Source: Acetothermia bacterium UBA7521
Lineage (GTDB): Bacteria; Bipolaricaulota; Bipolaricaulia; Bipolaricaulales; Bipolaricaulaceae
Reading direction: 5' to 3'
Assembly: GCA_002479455.1 (NCBI GenBank)
Contig: DLNB01000028.1
Location: 1-64,000 of the forward strand
DNA: 64,000 nucleotides
Shown: positions 8,025 to 16,326 of the stretch, piece after piece
Numbering within the stretch: the stretch's first letter is position 1
Layout of the letters: every line of letters begins with the position of its first letter
Made by a program: the position numbers and the translations under genes
The notes under the pieces: model-generated
What the model was told of the DNA's origin: nothing
Databases searched by the model: none
The model's input: only the letters and a program-made list of their open reading frames with translations

Positions 8025-9233
8025 TCACCTTGCCGCGGCCTGACTCCTGCGGATCCACCGCCACACCTCCCGCGGGCTGGCCGATTTTCCGTACATCAGC
8101 ATCCCCACCTCGAACACCTTGGCCGCAAGCCGGACGAGGAGGTAGTCCGTCAGGGCCAACACCGCCATCGTCGCCAGGATCTCCCAGAGGGGGACGCTCG
8201 TGACAGCGGTTCGGAAGAGCATCGTCGTCGCCGTGAACGGGGGAATGAACCCCATCCCCCGCACCCATCCCGCATCCGGGAACTGGATGATGAAGCTGAT
8301 CACGAACAGCGGCACTGCAGGGATGATGGCGACCCAGCTCACCGACTGCGAGCTCGACTGCAGGTCGCGCATCATCGCCCCGAGGAGGGCGTACATGCTG
8401 GCGCTGAACAGGTACCCGAGCACGAAGTACCCCACCGCGATGACGACGCTCTGGGGAGAGAGGGCGGTCCAGATCCCCGGCAGAAAGCGACTCGCCGCCA
8501 CCAGGGCCACCGCGACCCACACCGCCACCTGCAGGATCCCGATCGCGCCGTAGCCGAGGACCTTCCCGATGAGAAGATCCCGCGGCGTGATCGAAGAGAG
8601 GAGGATCTCCACCGTGCGCGAGGTCTTCTCCGCGATCACCGAGTTCATGACCACGCCCGCGGTGATGAGGGTCGCCAAGACGAGGAGGAACGCCAGTCCG
8701 AACGAGACCGCGAAGTCCGCCACGCTGCGTTCCCCCTGAACCCGGGGCTGCGCCACCAGCGACACACCGGCGACGAGCGGCATCACCTCTTCGACCGGCA
8801 GACCGGCTTCGCGGAGTCGCACCGTGCGGATCGCCTCGTTGACGGTGGTGCCAAGCCCCGCCGGGGGTGTCTCGGTGACACCGCGCACCCAGTAGGGAAC
8901 AACGCCTTGGGCGAGACCCGCCTGGGAGACGAGGAGAACACCCCCCAGTTCCTTCGCCACGAGGGCTCGCTCCGCGGCGTCCGGGTCATCCACGCGCTGC
9001 AGCGTGAACCGGGCATCATCCACTCGTTTCTCCAGCTCAGGCCACACCGAACCCGTCTCGTCCACCACGCCGATGGTCACGGTGCCTTGCCGAGAAAGGC
9101 CTTCCACGACGACCGGCATGACCACGGACAGCGTGATCAGCATGAGGGGAAATAGGAACGTGCTGAGGAGCACGGCCCGGTTGCGGAGCGTCTTGCGGAA
9201 CTCCCACTGAGCCACGAGCAGACTACTGCGCAT
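8025..9233 (-). CDS. natB: ABC-2 type exporter permease (NatB-like)
   Basis: This 402-residue permease has an N-terminal transmembrane helix (FLFPLMLITLSVVMPVVV) and a large extracytoplasmic domain. A block of five or six helices follows from about residue 180, starting VSFGLAFLLVLATLITAGVV and containing EKTSRTVEILLSSITPRDLL, the signature of NatB-type Na+ or drug exporters. The ATG at 9233 is preceded by GAGGAGGT and overlaps the end of the ATPase gene by 11 bases. A start 12 codons earlier is less likely. Substrate is unknown: NatAB of Bacillus exports Na+, but relatives export peptides or antibiotics. Confidence 0.85.
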   Translation of the reverse strand: MRSSLLVAQWEFRKTLRNRAVLLSTFLFPLMLITLSVVMPVVVEGLSRQGTVTIGVVDETGSVWPELEKRVDDARFTLQRVDDPDAAERALVAKELGGVLLVSQAGLAQGVVPYWVRGVTETPPAGLGTTVNEAIRTVRLREAGLPVEEVMPLVAGVSLVAQPRVQGERSVADFAVSFGLAFLLVLATLITAGVVMNSVIAEKTSRTVEILLSSITPRDLLIGKVLGYGAIGILQVAVWVAVALVAASRFLPGIWTALSPQSVVIAVGYFVLGYLFSASMYALLGAMMRDLQSSSQSVSWVAIIPAVPLFVISFIIQFPDAGWVRGMGFIPPFTATTMLFRTAVTSVPLWEILATMAVLALTDYLLVRLAAKVFEVGMLMYGKSASPREVWRWIRRSQAAAR

Positions 9234-10134
9234 CCGTACCTCCTCGCACGGCAGCGACGAAGATGTCATGCAAGGGTGGCCGCCGGATCGTGAACTCGTC
9301 CACGGGGAGGCCCTCCGGCAGACCCCTCACAAACGCTGCCGGCTCCACGCCGGCGGGGAGGCGCCCCCACACGCGATCTCCCACCTGCCGCACATCCAGA
9401 AGCCCCCCGAGATCGGTTGGATCCACGGGCCCCGCAGAGATGCGCAGGGTCACCACGTGCTCGCCCGTGCTTCGCTGGATCTCAGCGAGCGTCCCGTACA
9501 GCACCCGCTGTCCCTTATGGATGAGGAAGATCCGATCGCACAGTTCCTCGACGAGGTTCATCTGGTGCGCCGAGAGCAGCACGGCCACGTTCTCGTCGCG
9601 CAACCGACGGATCAGGTTCTGGAACACCTCTTGGTTCACAGGATCCAACCCGCTGAACGGCTCATCGAGCACGACCAGGGCCGGCCGGTGGAGCAGGGCG
9701 GCGATGAACTGCACCTTCTGCTGCATCCCCTTGGAGAGCTGTTCCACCCGTCGGTTCGCCCATGCCCCGAGGTCGAACGTGTCGAGATCGGCGCGCGCCC
9801 GGTCGCGGGCCTCGCGCGGGGGGACGCCCTTCAGCCCGGCGAAGTGCACGAGCAGGTCTAGCACCCGGGCGTCCGGGTACAGGCCCCGCTCCTCCGGGAG
9901 GTACCCCACCTGCCGCTTGTCGAGCATGCCCCATCCCCCGTTCAACTTGTACCGTACCGTGCCCCGATCCGGGCGGATGATGCCCATGATCATGCGGATC
10001 GCGGTGGTTTTCCCCGCGCCGTTGGGGCCGAGCAGCCCGAGGATCTCCCCCCGGCTCGCCTCGAACGCCACCCGATTCACGGCCACCAGACCGTCGAACC
10101 GCTTCTCGATCCCCTCGACCTCCAGCACGTTCAT
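9223..10134 (-). CDS. natA: ABC transporter ATP-binding protein (NatA-like)
   Basis: This 303-residue ATPase has Walker A GLLGPNGAGKTTAI, the Q-loop region GYLPEERGLYPD, the signature LSKGMQQKVQFIAALLHRP, Walker B LVVLDEPFSGLDPVNQ and the H-loop LLSAHQM. The EERGLYP stretch and the C-terminal extension of about 90 residues are typical of NatA/DrrA-type exporters. ATG 10134 follows GGGAGGTGA. It is the first gene of a two-gene operon with the permease, and the coding regions overlap by 11 bases. It should power export in partnership with that permease dimer. Confidence 0.88.
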   Translation of the reverse strand: MNVLEVEGIEKRFDGLVAVNRVAFEASRGEILGLLGPNGAGKTTAIRMIMGIIRPDRGTVRYKLNGGWGMLDKRQVGYLPEERGLYPDARVLDLLVHFAGLKGVPPREARDRARADLDTFDLGAWANRRVEQLSKGMQQKVQFIAALLHRPALVVLDEPFSGLDPVNQEVFQNLIRRLRDENVAVLLSAHQMNLVEELCDRIFLIHKGQRVLYGTLAEIQRSTGEHVVTLRISAGPVDPTDLGGLLDVRQVGDRVWGRLPAGVEPAAFVRGLPEGLPVDEFTIRRPPLHDIFVAAVRGGTDAQ

Positions 10135-10274
10135 CACGTCACCTCCCACGGATGCAAAGCGTACCGTGTAGACAGCTGCAGATCTTCCCCCCGTTCGTCC
10201 GCGTCCTGCTCGAACTTGCTAGCGCGGTGAACCCCCGCCTCGTAGCGCCCACGACGGGAAGATGAGATAAGCGT

Positions 10275-10570
10275 TGAAGGGACGTAGCGTCGCTTGTTCC
10301 GTAGCGTCGGACCCTGCGTCCGACGTCGGCGTCGGGGATAAACCCCGACGCTACGCAATCCCGAAGGCCGTCGGGCATGAAGCCCGACGCTACGAACCCT
10401 ATACGAGATCTGCGTGGTCGAAGGCTCCGCGGGCCGTTCACAGAGGCTGCCAAACAGGCAGCGCGGGGTGCTTTGCCCAACGGCGCGACGGGCCGGATCG
10501 GGGCGTTCGCCGTGCGGCACGTTCTTGTTGCGGTGTGCGGTGGACCTGCCGCTACAAGGCTCGACGCCCT
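10275..10570 (+). repeat. Dispersed repeat element, copy 2
   Basis: This copy has three family A hairpin units in series: GCGTCGGACCCTGCGTCCGAC, then CGTCGGGG/CCCCGACG around ATAAA, then CGTCGGGC/GCCCGACG around ATGAA. The same tail as copy 1 follows (ACCCTATACGAGATCTGCG, the CCAAACAGGCAG block and GCCCAACGGCGCG). Relative to the 5.4 kb copy, about 60 bases of the hydrophobic frame are missing. It sits between the ABC exporter and the DUF4145 gene. Confidence 0.7.
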
Positions 10571-10630
10571 TCGATGTGCCTATAGGGGTACTCAGGATGA
10601 AGTCACTCCCCCCCGACCATCATTGCTGTT

Positions 10631-11314
10631 CTACCGTGCTTTGTCTGTACTGGAGCCCCTTTTAGGCGTCTCCTCTGCAAGTGCGGGGGTCTTCGTGACA
10701 AGAACCATTCGCTGAAGCAAGTTCTCAACAATATCGAAGACAAGGTTCACATGACTGTCCTTCGGCAGGTGGCCCCTGTGACTCACTGCATGCCCTGCCT
10801 CAAGCGCATCATCCAGAATACGTCTGTCCTGAGAGCTCAGAAGACCCTCATCCACAAGAGCATCGAGTTTGTTCTGGAACGTTCCTACATCTCCAACCTT
10901 CTGGGTCATGAACAGGTCAGCGAGAGCCCGTGCCCCCATGACTGCTAGCCGTTTGCTTCCGGCATGAAGCGCAACGTAGGATTCCTGTAGTAGTCCACGA
11001 AAGGTCTCAGGGAGGTCGTAGAGCCAGCGTGGGATCTGACGTGATACTCGTGGTGGGTAGTAGGTAGTCTGATCTATTTCTAGGTCATGCGCTATCCCCC
11101 TACGCCGCAGTGTAATCCCACCGCATCCGCGGCATTCGAACACCGAATACCTTCTTTCCCAGTCAATGACAAAGCCCGGTGTTCCGTCATCGTCGTCTGG
11201 AATCTCCTCACTCTCTCCTTGGTCACGCTCAAGGAGCAGATCGTGGCGAGTAGATCGGAGGCATTGGTTGCAGTGAAACCTCTCAACCTGTCTCGGACTC
11301 GCGCGTCCAGACAT
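10631..11314 (-). CDS. DUF4145-type protein with N-terminal zinc-ribbon-like Cys pairs
   Basis: This is a 227-residue protein. The N-terminal part has two CxxC pairs, FHCNQCLRSTRH at about residue 14 and FECRGCGG at about residue 60, forming a probable zinc ribbon. The central-to-C-terminal part has the helical DUF4145 pattern, FRGLLQESYVALHAGSKRLA through ALVDEGLLSSQDRRILDDAL to AGHAVSHRGHLPK. DUF4145 proteins often sit near restriction or other defence genes, but none is recognisable beside this one. Base composition is noticeably less GC-rich than in its neighbours, and it abuts a dispersed repeat, both signs of recent acquisition. Function is unknown. Confidence 0.7.
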   Translation of the reverse strand: MSGRASPRQVERFHCNQCLRSTRHDLLLERDQGESEEIPDDDDGTPGFVIDWERRYSVFECRGCGGITLRRRGIAHDLEIDQTTYYPPRVSRQIPRWLYDLPETFRGLLQESYVALHAGSKRLAVMGARALADLFMTQKVGDVGTFQNKLDALVDEGLLSSQDRRILDDALEAGHAVSHRGHLPKDSHVNLVFDIVENLLQRMVLVTKTPALAEETPKRGSSTDKAR

Positions 11315-11418
11315 GGGCTGCCAGGGAAGAAACGATGCAACTCATCCGGGAACCCCAGAGTTTGTCCTGCAGAGCTTTGCTATACATGCCTATCGTCAGC
11401 TGCCTCCTCCTCCCTCGC

Positions 11419-13062
11419 CTACCGCCTCACGTACAGGTGGCGCTTGATGTCCTGTTTGGTGCTCTTCTCGAACGGCTGGTCGACGATCGTGATGCAGTCT
11501 TTGTCCCGCAGACGCTTGAACGGGGCGAGATTCCGCTGGGTCTCGCGGATCGCTTCCCACACCCGCGCCTTGGCCCGATCGGGCGTGTCAACCCCCTGCT
11601 TCTTGAGGAGCTGCCAGTTGGGGTACACCATCGCCGCGACCATCGGCTCGCCCCGGCTCGTATCCTCGTACACGAGCACTTCCTCGATCTCCGGGATCCG
11701 CGCGAACTCCCACTCCAGCTCCTCGGGATGGACCTTCTTCCCGGATTCGAGCACGACGAGGTTCTTCTTGCGCCCGGCGAGGAACAGCCGCCCCTCCACA
11801 TCGAGCTTGCCAATGTCGCCGGTGCGGAACCAGCCGTCCGGTGTCAGCACCACGGCCGTGCGCTCGGGGTTCTTGTAGTAGCCGAGCATCACGTTCGGGC
11901 CCCAGGCGATCACCTCACCGTAGCCCTCGATGTCGGGCTTGTCCAGCTTCACCTTCACGCCGGGCAGCGGGCGACCGACGTTCCCGGGAACCGGGGTGAA
12001 TAGGTCGCTCACGGTGAGCACGGGCGCGGTCTCGGTGAGGCCGTAGCCCTCGATCATCCCCAACCCCAGCCGCCGCAGGCCCGCGCCGACCTCGGCCGCC
12101 AGCGGCGCCCCGCCGGACACGAAGAACCGGAACTGGGTCCCGAGGAGCCTCTTTTTGAGCATCGCCCCCACGGCCTTGGGCAGAAACTTGTGGAGCAGCC
12201 GCCGCATCGTGTTCCGCTCGATGTTCTCCAGAATCCGCCGCCACAGGGAGTGGTAGAGTTTGGGCACACCCACGAGCACGGTTCCGCCCACGCGCCGCGC
12301 GAACGCGACGAGGTTGCGGTAGTCGTCGGTGTAGGTCACGGTGGCCCCCACCCACAACGGGGCGAGGAGAGTCGTGGTGAGACCGTAGATGTGGTACCAG
12401 GACACGATCGTCACCACACTGTCTTCTGAGCTGAACTCGGTCGCCTTGATGAACGCCTCGATGTTGGACGTGATGTTGCGGTGGCAGAGCATCACGCCCT
12501 TGGAGTCGTCGGTGGTGCCGGAGGTGTACATGAGCACGGCGAGGTCTTCGCAGTCGGGCCGCGCATCGGGGACGGGAACCTCGCGGTCGGGCATGACATC
12601 CCACAGGGAGACCGCGCCCAGCGCCACGTCCACGGAGATGACCTCCTTAAGCGTCGGAACCTGCTGAGCGAGGGGGGTGAACTCATGATAGCGTTGCGGC
12701 GCGCAGAAGAGCAGTTTGGCCTCGCACTCGGCCATGAACCGCGCCACCTCGGCGGGCTGCAGCCCAGCGTCCATCGGCACGGCTACCGCGCCCAGACGCT
12801 GGATGGCGAAGAACGCCACCGCCCACCCCACCGACGGCTTGGAGATCATCCCTACCCGGTCGCCGGCGCCGATCCCCTGCTCGGCCAGCCACGCGGCCAG
12901 CTTCCCCGACAGATCCCACAGCTCACGGTACGTGGCGTCCTGGAACTGGAGAATCCCTCGCCTGGACATAGGCACCCGAACTGCCACCTTCGGACCATGC
13001 TGCTGCGCAGAACGCGCAAAGAACTCCGGTATGCTCATGTGACGCTTAAACCGCGTCGCCAT
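11419..13062 (-). CDS. AMP-forming long-chain acyl-CoA synthetase
   Basis: This 547-residue ANL-superfamily enzyme activates a carboxylic (probably fatty) acid with ATP and CoA. The phosphate-binding loop is MYTSGTTDDSKGVMLCHRN. It has Asp-Asp in place of the usual Gly-x and lacks the usual Pro before Lys. The A5 motif IEGYGLTETAP, A7 WFRTGDIGKLD and A8 RKKNLVVLESGKKVHPEELE are intact, and the catalytic Lys region is near the C-terminus (FEKSTKQDIKRHL). ATG 13062 follows AAGGAGG. The gene lies 28 bases behind trxB on the same strand. Substrate chain length cannot be told from sequence. Confidence 0.88.
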   Translation of the reverse strand: MATRFKRHMSIPEFFARSAQQHGPKVAVRVPMSRRGILQFQDATYRELWDLSGKLAAWLAEQGIGAGDRVGMISKPSVGWAVAFFAIQRLGAVAVPMDAGLQPAEVARFMAECEAKLLFCAPQRYHEFTPLAQQVPTLKEVISVDVALGAVSLWDVMPDREVPVPDARPDCEDLAVLMYTSGTTDDSKGVMLCHRNITSNIEAFIKATEFSSEDSVVTIVSWYHIYGLTTTLLAPLWVGATVTYTDDYRNLVAFARRVGGTVLVGVPKLYHSLWRRILENIERNTMRRLLHKFLPKAVGAMLKKRLLGTQFRFFVSGGAPLAAEVGAGLRRLGLGMIEGYGLTETAPVLTVSDLFTPVPGNVGRPLPGVKVKLDKPDIEGYGEVIAWGPNVMLGYYKNPERTAVVLTPDGWFRTGDIGKLDVEGRLFLAGRKKNLVVLESGKKVHPEELEWEFARIPEIEEVLVYEDTSRGEPMVAAMVYPNWQLLKKQGVDTPDRAKARVWEAIRETQRNLAPFKRLRDKDCITIVDQPFEKSTKQDIKRHLYVRR

Positions 13063-13090
13063 CTGCATCCTCCTTAGCTGAACGGAAGAA

Positions 13091-14041
13091 TCAAAGCGTG
13101 CGAGTATACCACTCCGCGGACAGAGCGGCCAATGCCCCTTCGGCTGCCGCAATCACGGCCTGGGCACGGCGATTCAGGGGATCGCGCACGTCGCCCGCGG
13201 CGAACAGGCCCGGACGATCGGTGCGCATGAGGGAGTCGGTTTTCACATATCCGTCCTCGGTCAGCTCGACGGTGCCGCGCAGCCACTCCGTGTTCGGTTT
13301 CCACCCGATCTTGACGAACACGCCGTCCACCGAGAGCTCGCGCCGGTCTCCGCTGACCACGTCGCGCAGAAGGACGGAGTCCACCGCCTTCTCCCCCCGC
13401 ACTTCGTCCACCTCGACGCCCCACAGGATCTCGATCTTGGGGTCAGCGAACACCTTCTCCGCCAGCGCGGCCTTGGCGCGGACGGCACGGGGGTCGGTCT
13501 GCACCCGGTGGATGGCCATGTACACGTGGCGGCAGAGGTTGGAGAGAACGAGGGCCTCGGTGAACGCCCCATCGCCGGCGCCCACGACGAGCACGGTCTT
13601 GTTGCGGAAGAAGAACCCGTCGCAGATCGCGCAGTAGGAGATCCCTCGCCCGACGCGCTCCTTGGACCCGTGGGCGGGGAGCTGCTTGGGATGGGCCCCT
13701 GTCGCGGCGATCACCGTGCGGGCACGGACCATCTTCTCCTTCTCCTGGAGTCGAACGTCCCAGCCGTTCTCGATCGGAGCGAGGCCCGTCACCTCGGCGA
13801 CGTCGAACGTGGCCCCCAGCCGCTCGGCCTGAGCCCGCATCTTCTCCGCGAGGTCGAACCCCGAGACCGGCTCGATGAACCCGGGGTAGTTCTCGATGGC
13901 CGGAGTTTCGAGCATCTGCCCGCCCGGCATGGCCCTCTCCAGAACGAGCGCCTGAAGCCCGGCCCGCGGGGCGTAGATCCCCGCACTGAGCCCGGCTGGA
14001 CCTCCCCCGACGATGACCACATCCCACCGCTTGTCCGTCAC
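13091..14041 (-). CDS. trxB: Thioredoxin reductase (TrxB family)
   Basis: This 316-residue flavoenzyme has the expected order of parts. The FAD-binding GGGPAGLSAGIYAPRAGL is at the N-terminus and a second GxGxxA-type NAD(P) motif, VLVVGAGDGAFTEAL, is near residue 155. The redox pair is in SYCAICDGFFF (CAIC) at about residues 136-139. The C-terminal FAD motif is GLFAAGDVRDPLNRRAQAVIAA. It would reduce thioredoxin or a glutaredoxin-like partner and so support the peroxiredoxins elsewhere. The start is GTG 14041 with no Shine-Dalgarno. TATCAT lies 9 bases upstream, so it is possibly leaderless. It is upstream of the acyl-CoA synthetase. Confidence 0.9.
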   Translation of the reverse strand: MTDKRWDVVIVGGGPAGLSAGIYAPRAGLQALVLERAMPGGQMLETPAIENYPGFIEPVSGFDLAEKMRAQAERLGATFDVAEVTGLAPIENGWDVRLQEKEKMVRARTVIAATGAHPKQLPAHGSKERVGRGISYCAICDGFFFRNKTVLVVGAGDGAFTEALVLSNLCRHVYMAIHRVQTDPRAVRAKAALAEKVFADPKIEILWGVEVDEVRGEKAVDSVLLRDVVSGDRRELSVDGVFVKIGWKPNTEWLRGTVELTEDGYVKTDSLMRTDRPGLFAAGDVRDPLNRRAQAVIAAAEGALAALSAEWYTRTL

Positions 14042-14093
14042 GTCACGCCAATGATACGCACTCTCCCCCGTGTGTCCTATCCGGCCGACCGCA

Positions 14094-14236
14094 AGCTGAC
14101 CACAAAGGACTCGAAGGGCACGAAGGTTTCGTCATAGGAAGTAACGGTGGTGGAGCAGAGGTCACCTTCACCGAGAGAGTGAATGTGGAACCGGATCGCT
14201 TCCTGTCCTTGGTGTCCGTGGTGGTGGTAAGCGAGT
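14094..14236. repeat. Word-repeat hairpin (ACGAAGG-type)
   Basis: The left arm is CACAAAGGACTCGAAGGGCA followed by CGAAGG, a 9-base word (roughly nnCGAAGGn) repeated three times. The right arm has the reverse complement words CCTTGGTGTCCGTGG. The whole lies between trxB and xseA and could fold back on itself. The same family recurs at 50300-50410. Confidence 0.55.
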
Positions 14237-14270
14237 TGCCTCATCCGTAGAGCTGGGCTACGGTGGGGGC

Positions 14271-15968
14271 GTGCACCCCACAGGACATTCCCCACCAGAT
14301 CGCCGGGTGACCGTAGACGCCGGCGGCCTCCTGCGCATCGAGTTCTCCTACAACCCCCGCCTGGTGGCCCTCGTGCGCGGGCTGCCCGAGCGGCAGTGGA
14401 ACAACGGGGAGAAGTTCTGGAGCGTGCCGGTGGAACACGTGGTCGCGACGGTTGATCTTCTCCGCCCGCACGGGTTCGCGCTCGACGCGGAGACCCTGCG
14501 CCTGTACGAAGCGCGTCGCGAGACTTCCCCCGACCACCTCACCGTGTCCCAGCTCAACCTCCAGGTGCGCGAGGCCGTGCTGAAGGCGTTCCCGGTCCCG
14601 CTGTGGGTGGTGGGGGAGGTAAGCGGGTTCAACCGGAACGCCCACAAGAAGTGGGTCGGATTCCAGCTTGTGGAGCGCAATTCCGCCGGCGAGATCGTCG
14701 CCCAGGTGGAAGCGGTCCTCTCCCCCGACGACCGACAGAGCCTCGAGGCGAAGCTCCAGCGGGAGGGGGCCCCGTTCCGGCTGGAGGACGAGATCCAGGT
14801 CCGGCTCCTGGTAACGGTGGACCTGCGCGCGGATTGGGGCCGGTACCAGGTCGCGGTGCGGGACATCGACGTCGCGTACACGCTGGGAGAGGTCGCCCGC
14901 CGCCGGGAGGAGATCCTGCGCAAGCTCACCGCGGAGGGCGTGATCGAGCGGAACCGGAGCCTCCCGCTCCCGGATCTCCCGTTGCGGGTGGGCGTTGTGA
15001 CGAGCCGGGGATCGGACGCCTACCACGATGTCCTGCGCACGTTCCGCGAGTCGGGGTACGCGTTCGCGGTGACCGTGCACGGGGCACGGGTCCAGGGACC
15101 GAGCACCGAGGCATCAGTGCTGAACGCGCTGGACTGGTTCCGGGACCGGGCCGGGGAGTTCGACCTTGTCCTCATCTGCCGCGGCGGAGGATCCCGCACG
15201 GACCTCGCTTGGTTCGATTCCGAGGCCCTTGGCCGGGCGGTGGCCCTGTTCCCGCTCCCGGTCGTCGTGGGAATCGGCCACGAGGAGGACCGCTGCGTGC
15301 TCGATGAGGTCGGGTGGCGGCAGAAGACGCCCACCGCCGCCGCCCAGTCCGTGGTGGAGACCGTGAGGAAGGCCCTCCTCCGCACTGAGGAGGCCGCGAG
15401 AGCGATCCTCTCTCAGGTCAGGTTGCGGATTGAGGAAGCAGGCGAGGCCCACCGCCAGCGGGCGCGGCGACTGGCCCGTGCGATCGGGGTTCGCGTGGGG
15501 GAGGAGGCCCGCGAGCTTCTCCACCGGACGCAACGCCTCCGCCGCGGGGTGCGAGCACGCCTGCAGATCGCACGCCAGGAGGCCGCTCGGTTTCACCTCG
15601 CCCTCCAGCGGTCCACAGACGCCTTCCTTGGGCGGACGGACGCTCACCTCGCCGATGTGACCAACCGGCTGTCCCGCGGGGCACGGCGGGATCTCGCCAC
15701 GGCCCGCCAGCACGTTTCCCAAACCGCCCTCCTCGTGCCAACGCGGTCGAAGCGGCAGGTGGCCCGGGCCCTGGAGCGGCTGGAGGGCCGGGCCAAGCGC
15801 CTCCACGCTCTCGACCCGCACCGGGTTGTGGAGCGGGGGTACGCGATCGTACGCCTTGCGGAGGGGACGGTGGTCACGGACGCTGCTCAGGCTCCGCCGA
15901 AGACTCTGTTCCGGGTTCAGCTCAAACGAGGGGTGCTCCGCGCCCGCTCGGAGGGAGAAGAGAGGTGA
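14271..15968 (+). CDS. xseA: Exodeoxyribonuclease VII large subunit with N-terminal HARP-like domain
   Basis: This 565-residue protein exceeds the usual 400-450. Residues from about 95 on are normal XseA: the OB-fold starts at LTVSQLNLQVREAVLKAF, the catalytic core includes GVVTSRGSDAYHDVLRTF, ICRGGGSRTDLAWFDSEALG and GIGHEEDRCVLDEV, and a long coiled-coil region ends in HRVVERGYAIVRL. With XseB it degrades single-stranded DNA to oligonucleotides. Residues about 22-70 look like the HARP domain of SMARCAL1-type proteins: FSYNPRLVALVRGLPERQW, then KFWSVP. The start GTG 14271 is uncertain, and GTG 14307 would shorten the extension but leave this domain. The stop nearly touches xseB. Confidence 0.88.
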   Translation: MHPTGHSPPDRRVTVDAGGLLRIEFSYNPRLVALVRGLPERQWNNGEKFWSVPVEHVVATVDLLRPHGFALDAETLRLYEARRETSPDHLTVSQLNLQVREAVLKAFPVPLWVVGEVSGFNRNAHKKWVGFQLVERNSAGEIVAQVEAVLSPDDRQSLEAKLQREGAPFRLEDEIQVRLLVTVDLRADWGRYQVAVRDIDVAYTLGEVARRREEILRKLTAEGVIERNRSLPLPDLPLRVGVVTSRGSDAYHDVLRTFRESGYAFAVTVHGARVQGPSTEASVLNALDWFRDRAGEFDLVLICRGGGSRTDLAWFDSEALGRAVALFPLPVVVGIGHEEDRCVLDEVGWRQKTPTAAAQSVVETVRKALLRTEEAARAILSQVRLRIEEAGEAHRQRARRLARAIGVRVGEEARELLHRTQRLRRGVRARLQIARQEAARFHLALQRSTDAFLGRTDAHLADVTNRLSRGARRDLATARQHVSQTALLVPTRSKRQVARALERLEGRAKRLHALDPHRVVERGYAIVRLAEGTVVTDAAQAPPKTLFRVQLKRGVLRARSEGEER

Positions 15969-15977
15969 GTGAACGCG

Positions 15978-16244
15978 ATGGCCAAGGAGAAGGCAACCCA
16001 CAAGGATCGTTCCTACACCGAGGCGGTGACCCGGTTGGATGAGATCCTCGGCCAGATCGAGGAAGGAGAAGTCGACATCGACGCCCTGTCCGGTCTCGTA
16101 GCCGAGGCCGCGGAGCTGGTGACCCTGTGTCGGCGGAAGATCACGGCCGCCGAGATGCAGGTGAAGGAGATCACGGAGCGATTGGAGCGCGAGGCAACGG
16201 AGTCGGCCAAGGACGAGGAACCTCCCGACGAACCCCCATTCTGA
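15978..16244 (+). CDS. xseB: Exodeoxyribonuclease VII small subunit
   Basis: This 88-residue helical protein has the XseB core: YTEAVTRLDEILGQIEEGE followed by DIDALSGLVAEAAELVTLCR and a coiled coil ending in ITERLE. It binds the coiled-coil region of XseA, several small subunits per large one. I prefer ATG 15978, with AGAGGTGAG about 8 bases upstream, to GTG 15969. It lies only 9 bases after the xseA stop, so the two are co-transcribed. Confidence 0.9.
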   Translation: MAKEKATHKDRSYTEAVTRLDEILGQIEEGEVDIDALSGLVAEAAELVTLCRRKITAAEMQVKEITERLEREATESAKDEEPPDEPPF

Positions 16245-16252
16245 GGGACCGC

Positions 16253-16326
16253 GAGGACCGTGGTCCGTAGTCCGTAACCCGTAGCCCGAAGAGGATCTGT
16301 ACGGGCTACGGACTCCGGTTCACGGA
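16253..16326. repeat. Word-repeat hairpin (CCGTAG-type)
   Basis: The left arm repeats CCGTAGTCCGTAACCCGTAG, and the right arm carries TACGGGCTACGGACTCCGG, the reverse complement of the same words. It sits between the convergent ends of xseB and pyruvate kinase and may double as a bidirectional stem-loop, although no T run follows. Confidence 0.55.

Noticed and set aside
5418..10570. Composite transposon formed by the two family A copies around the genes at 6.0-10.1 kb
   Set aside because: The copies differ by internal deletion, no transposase or target duplication is visible, and shorter copies occur elsewhere. Independent insertions explain it equally well.
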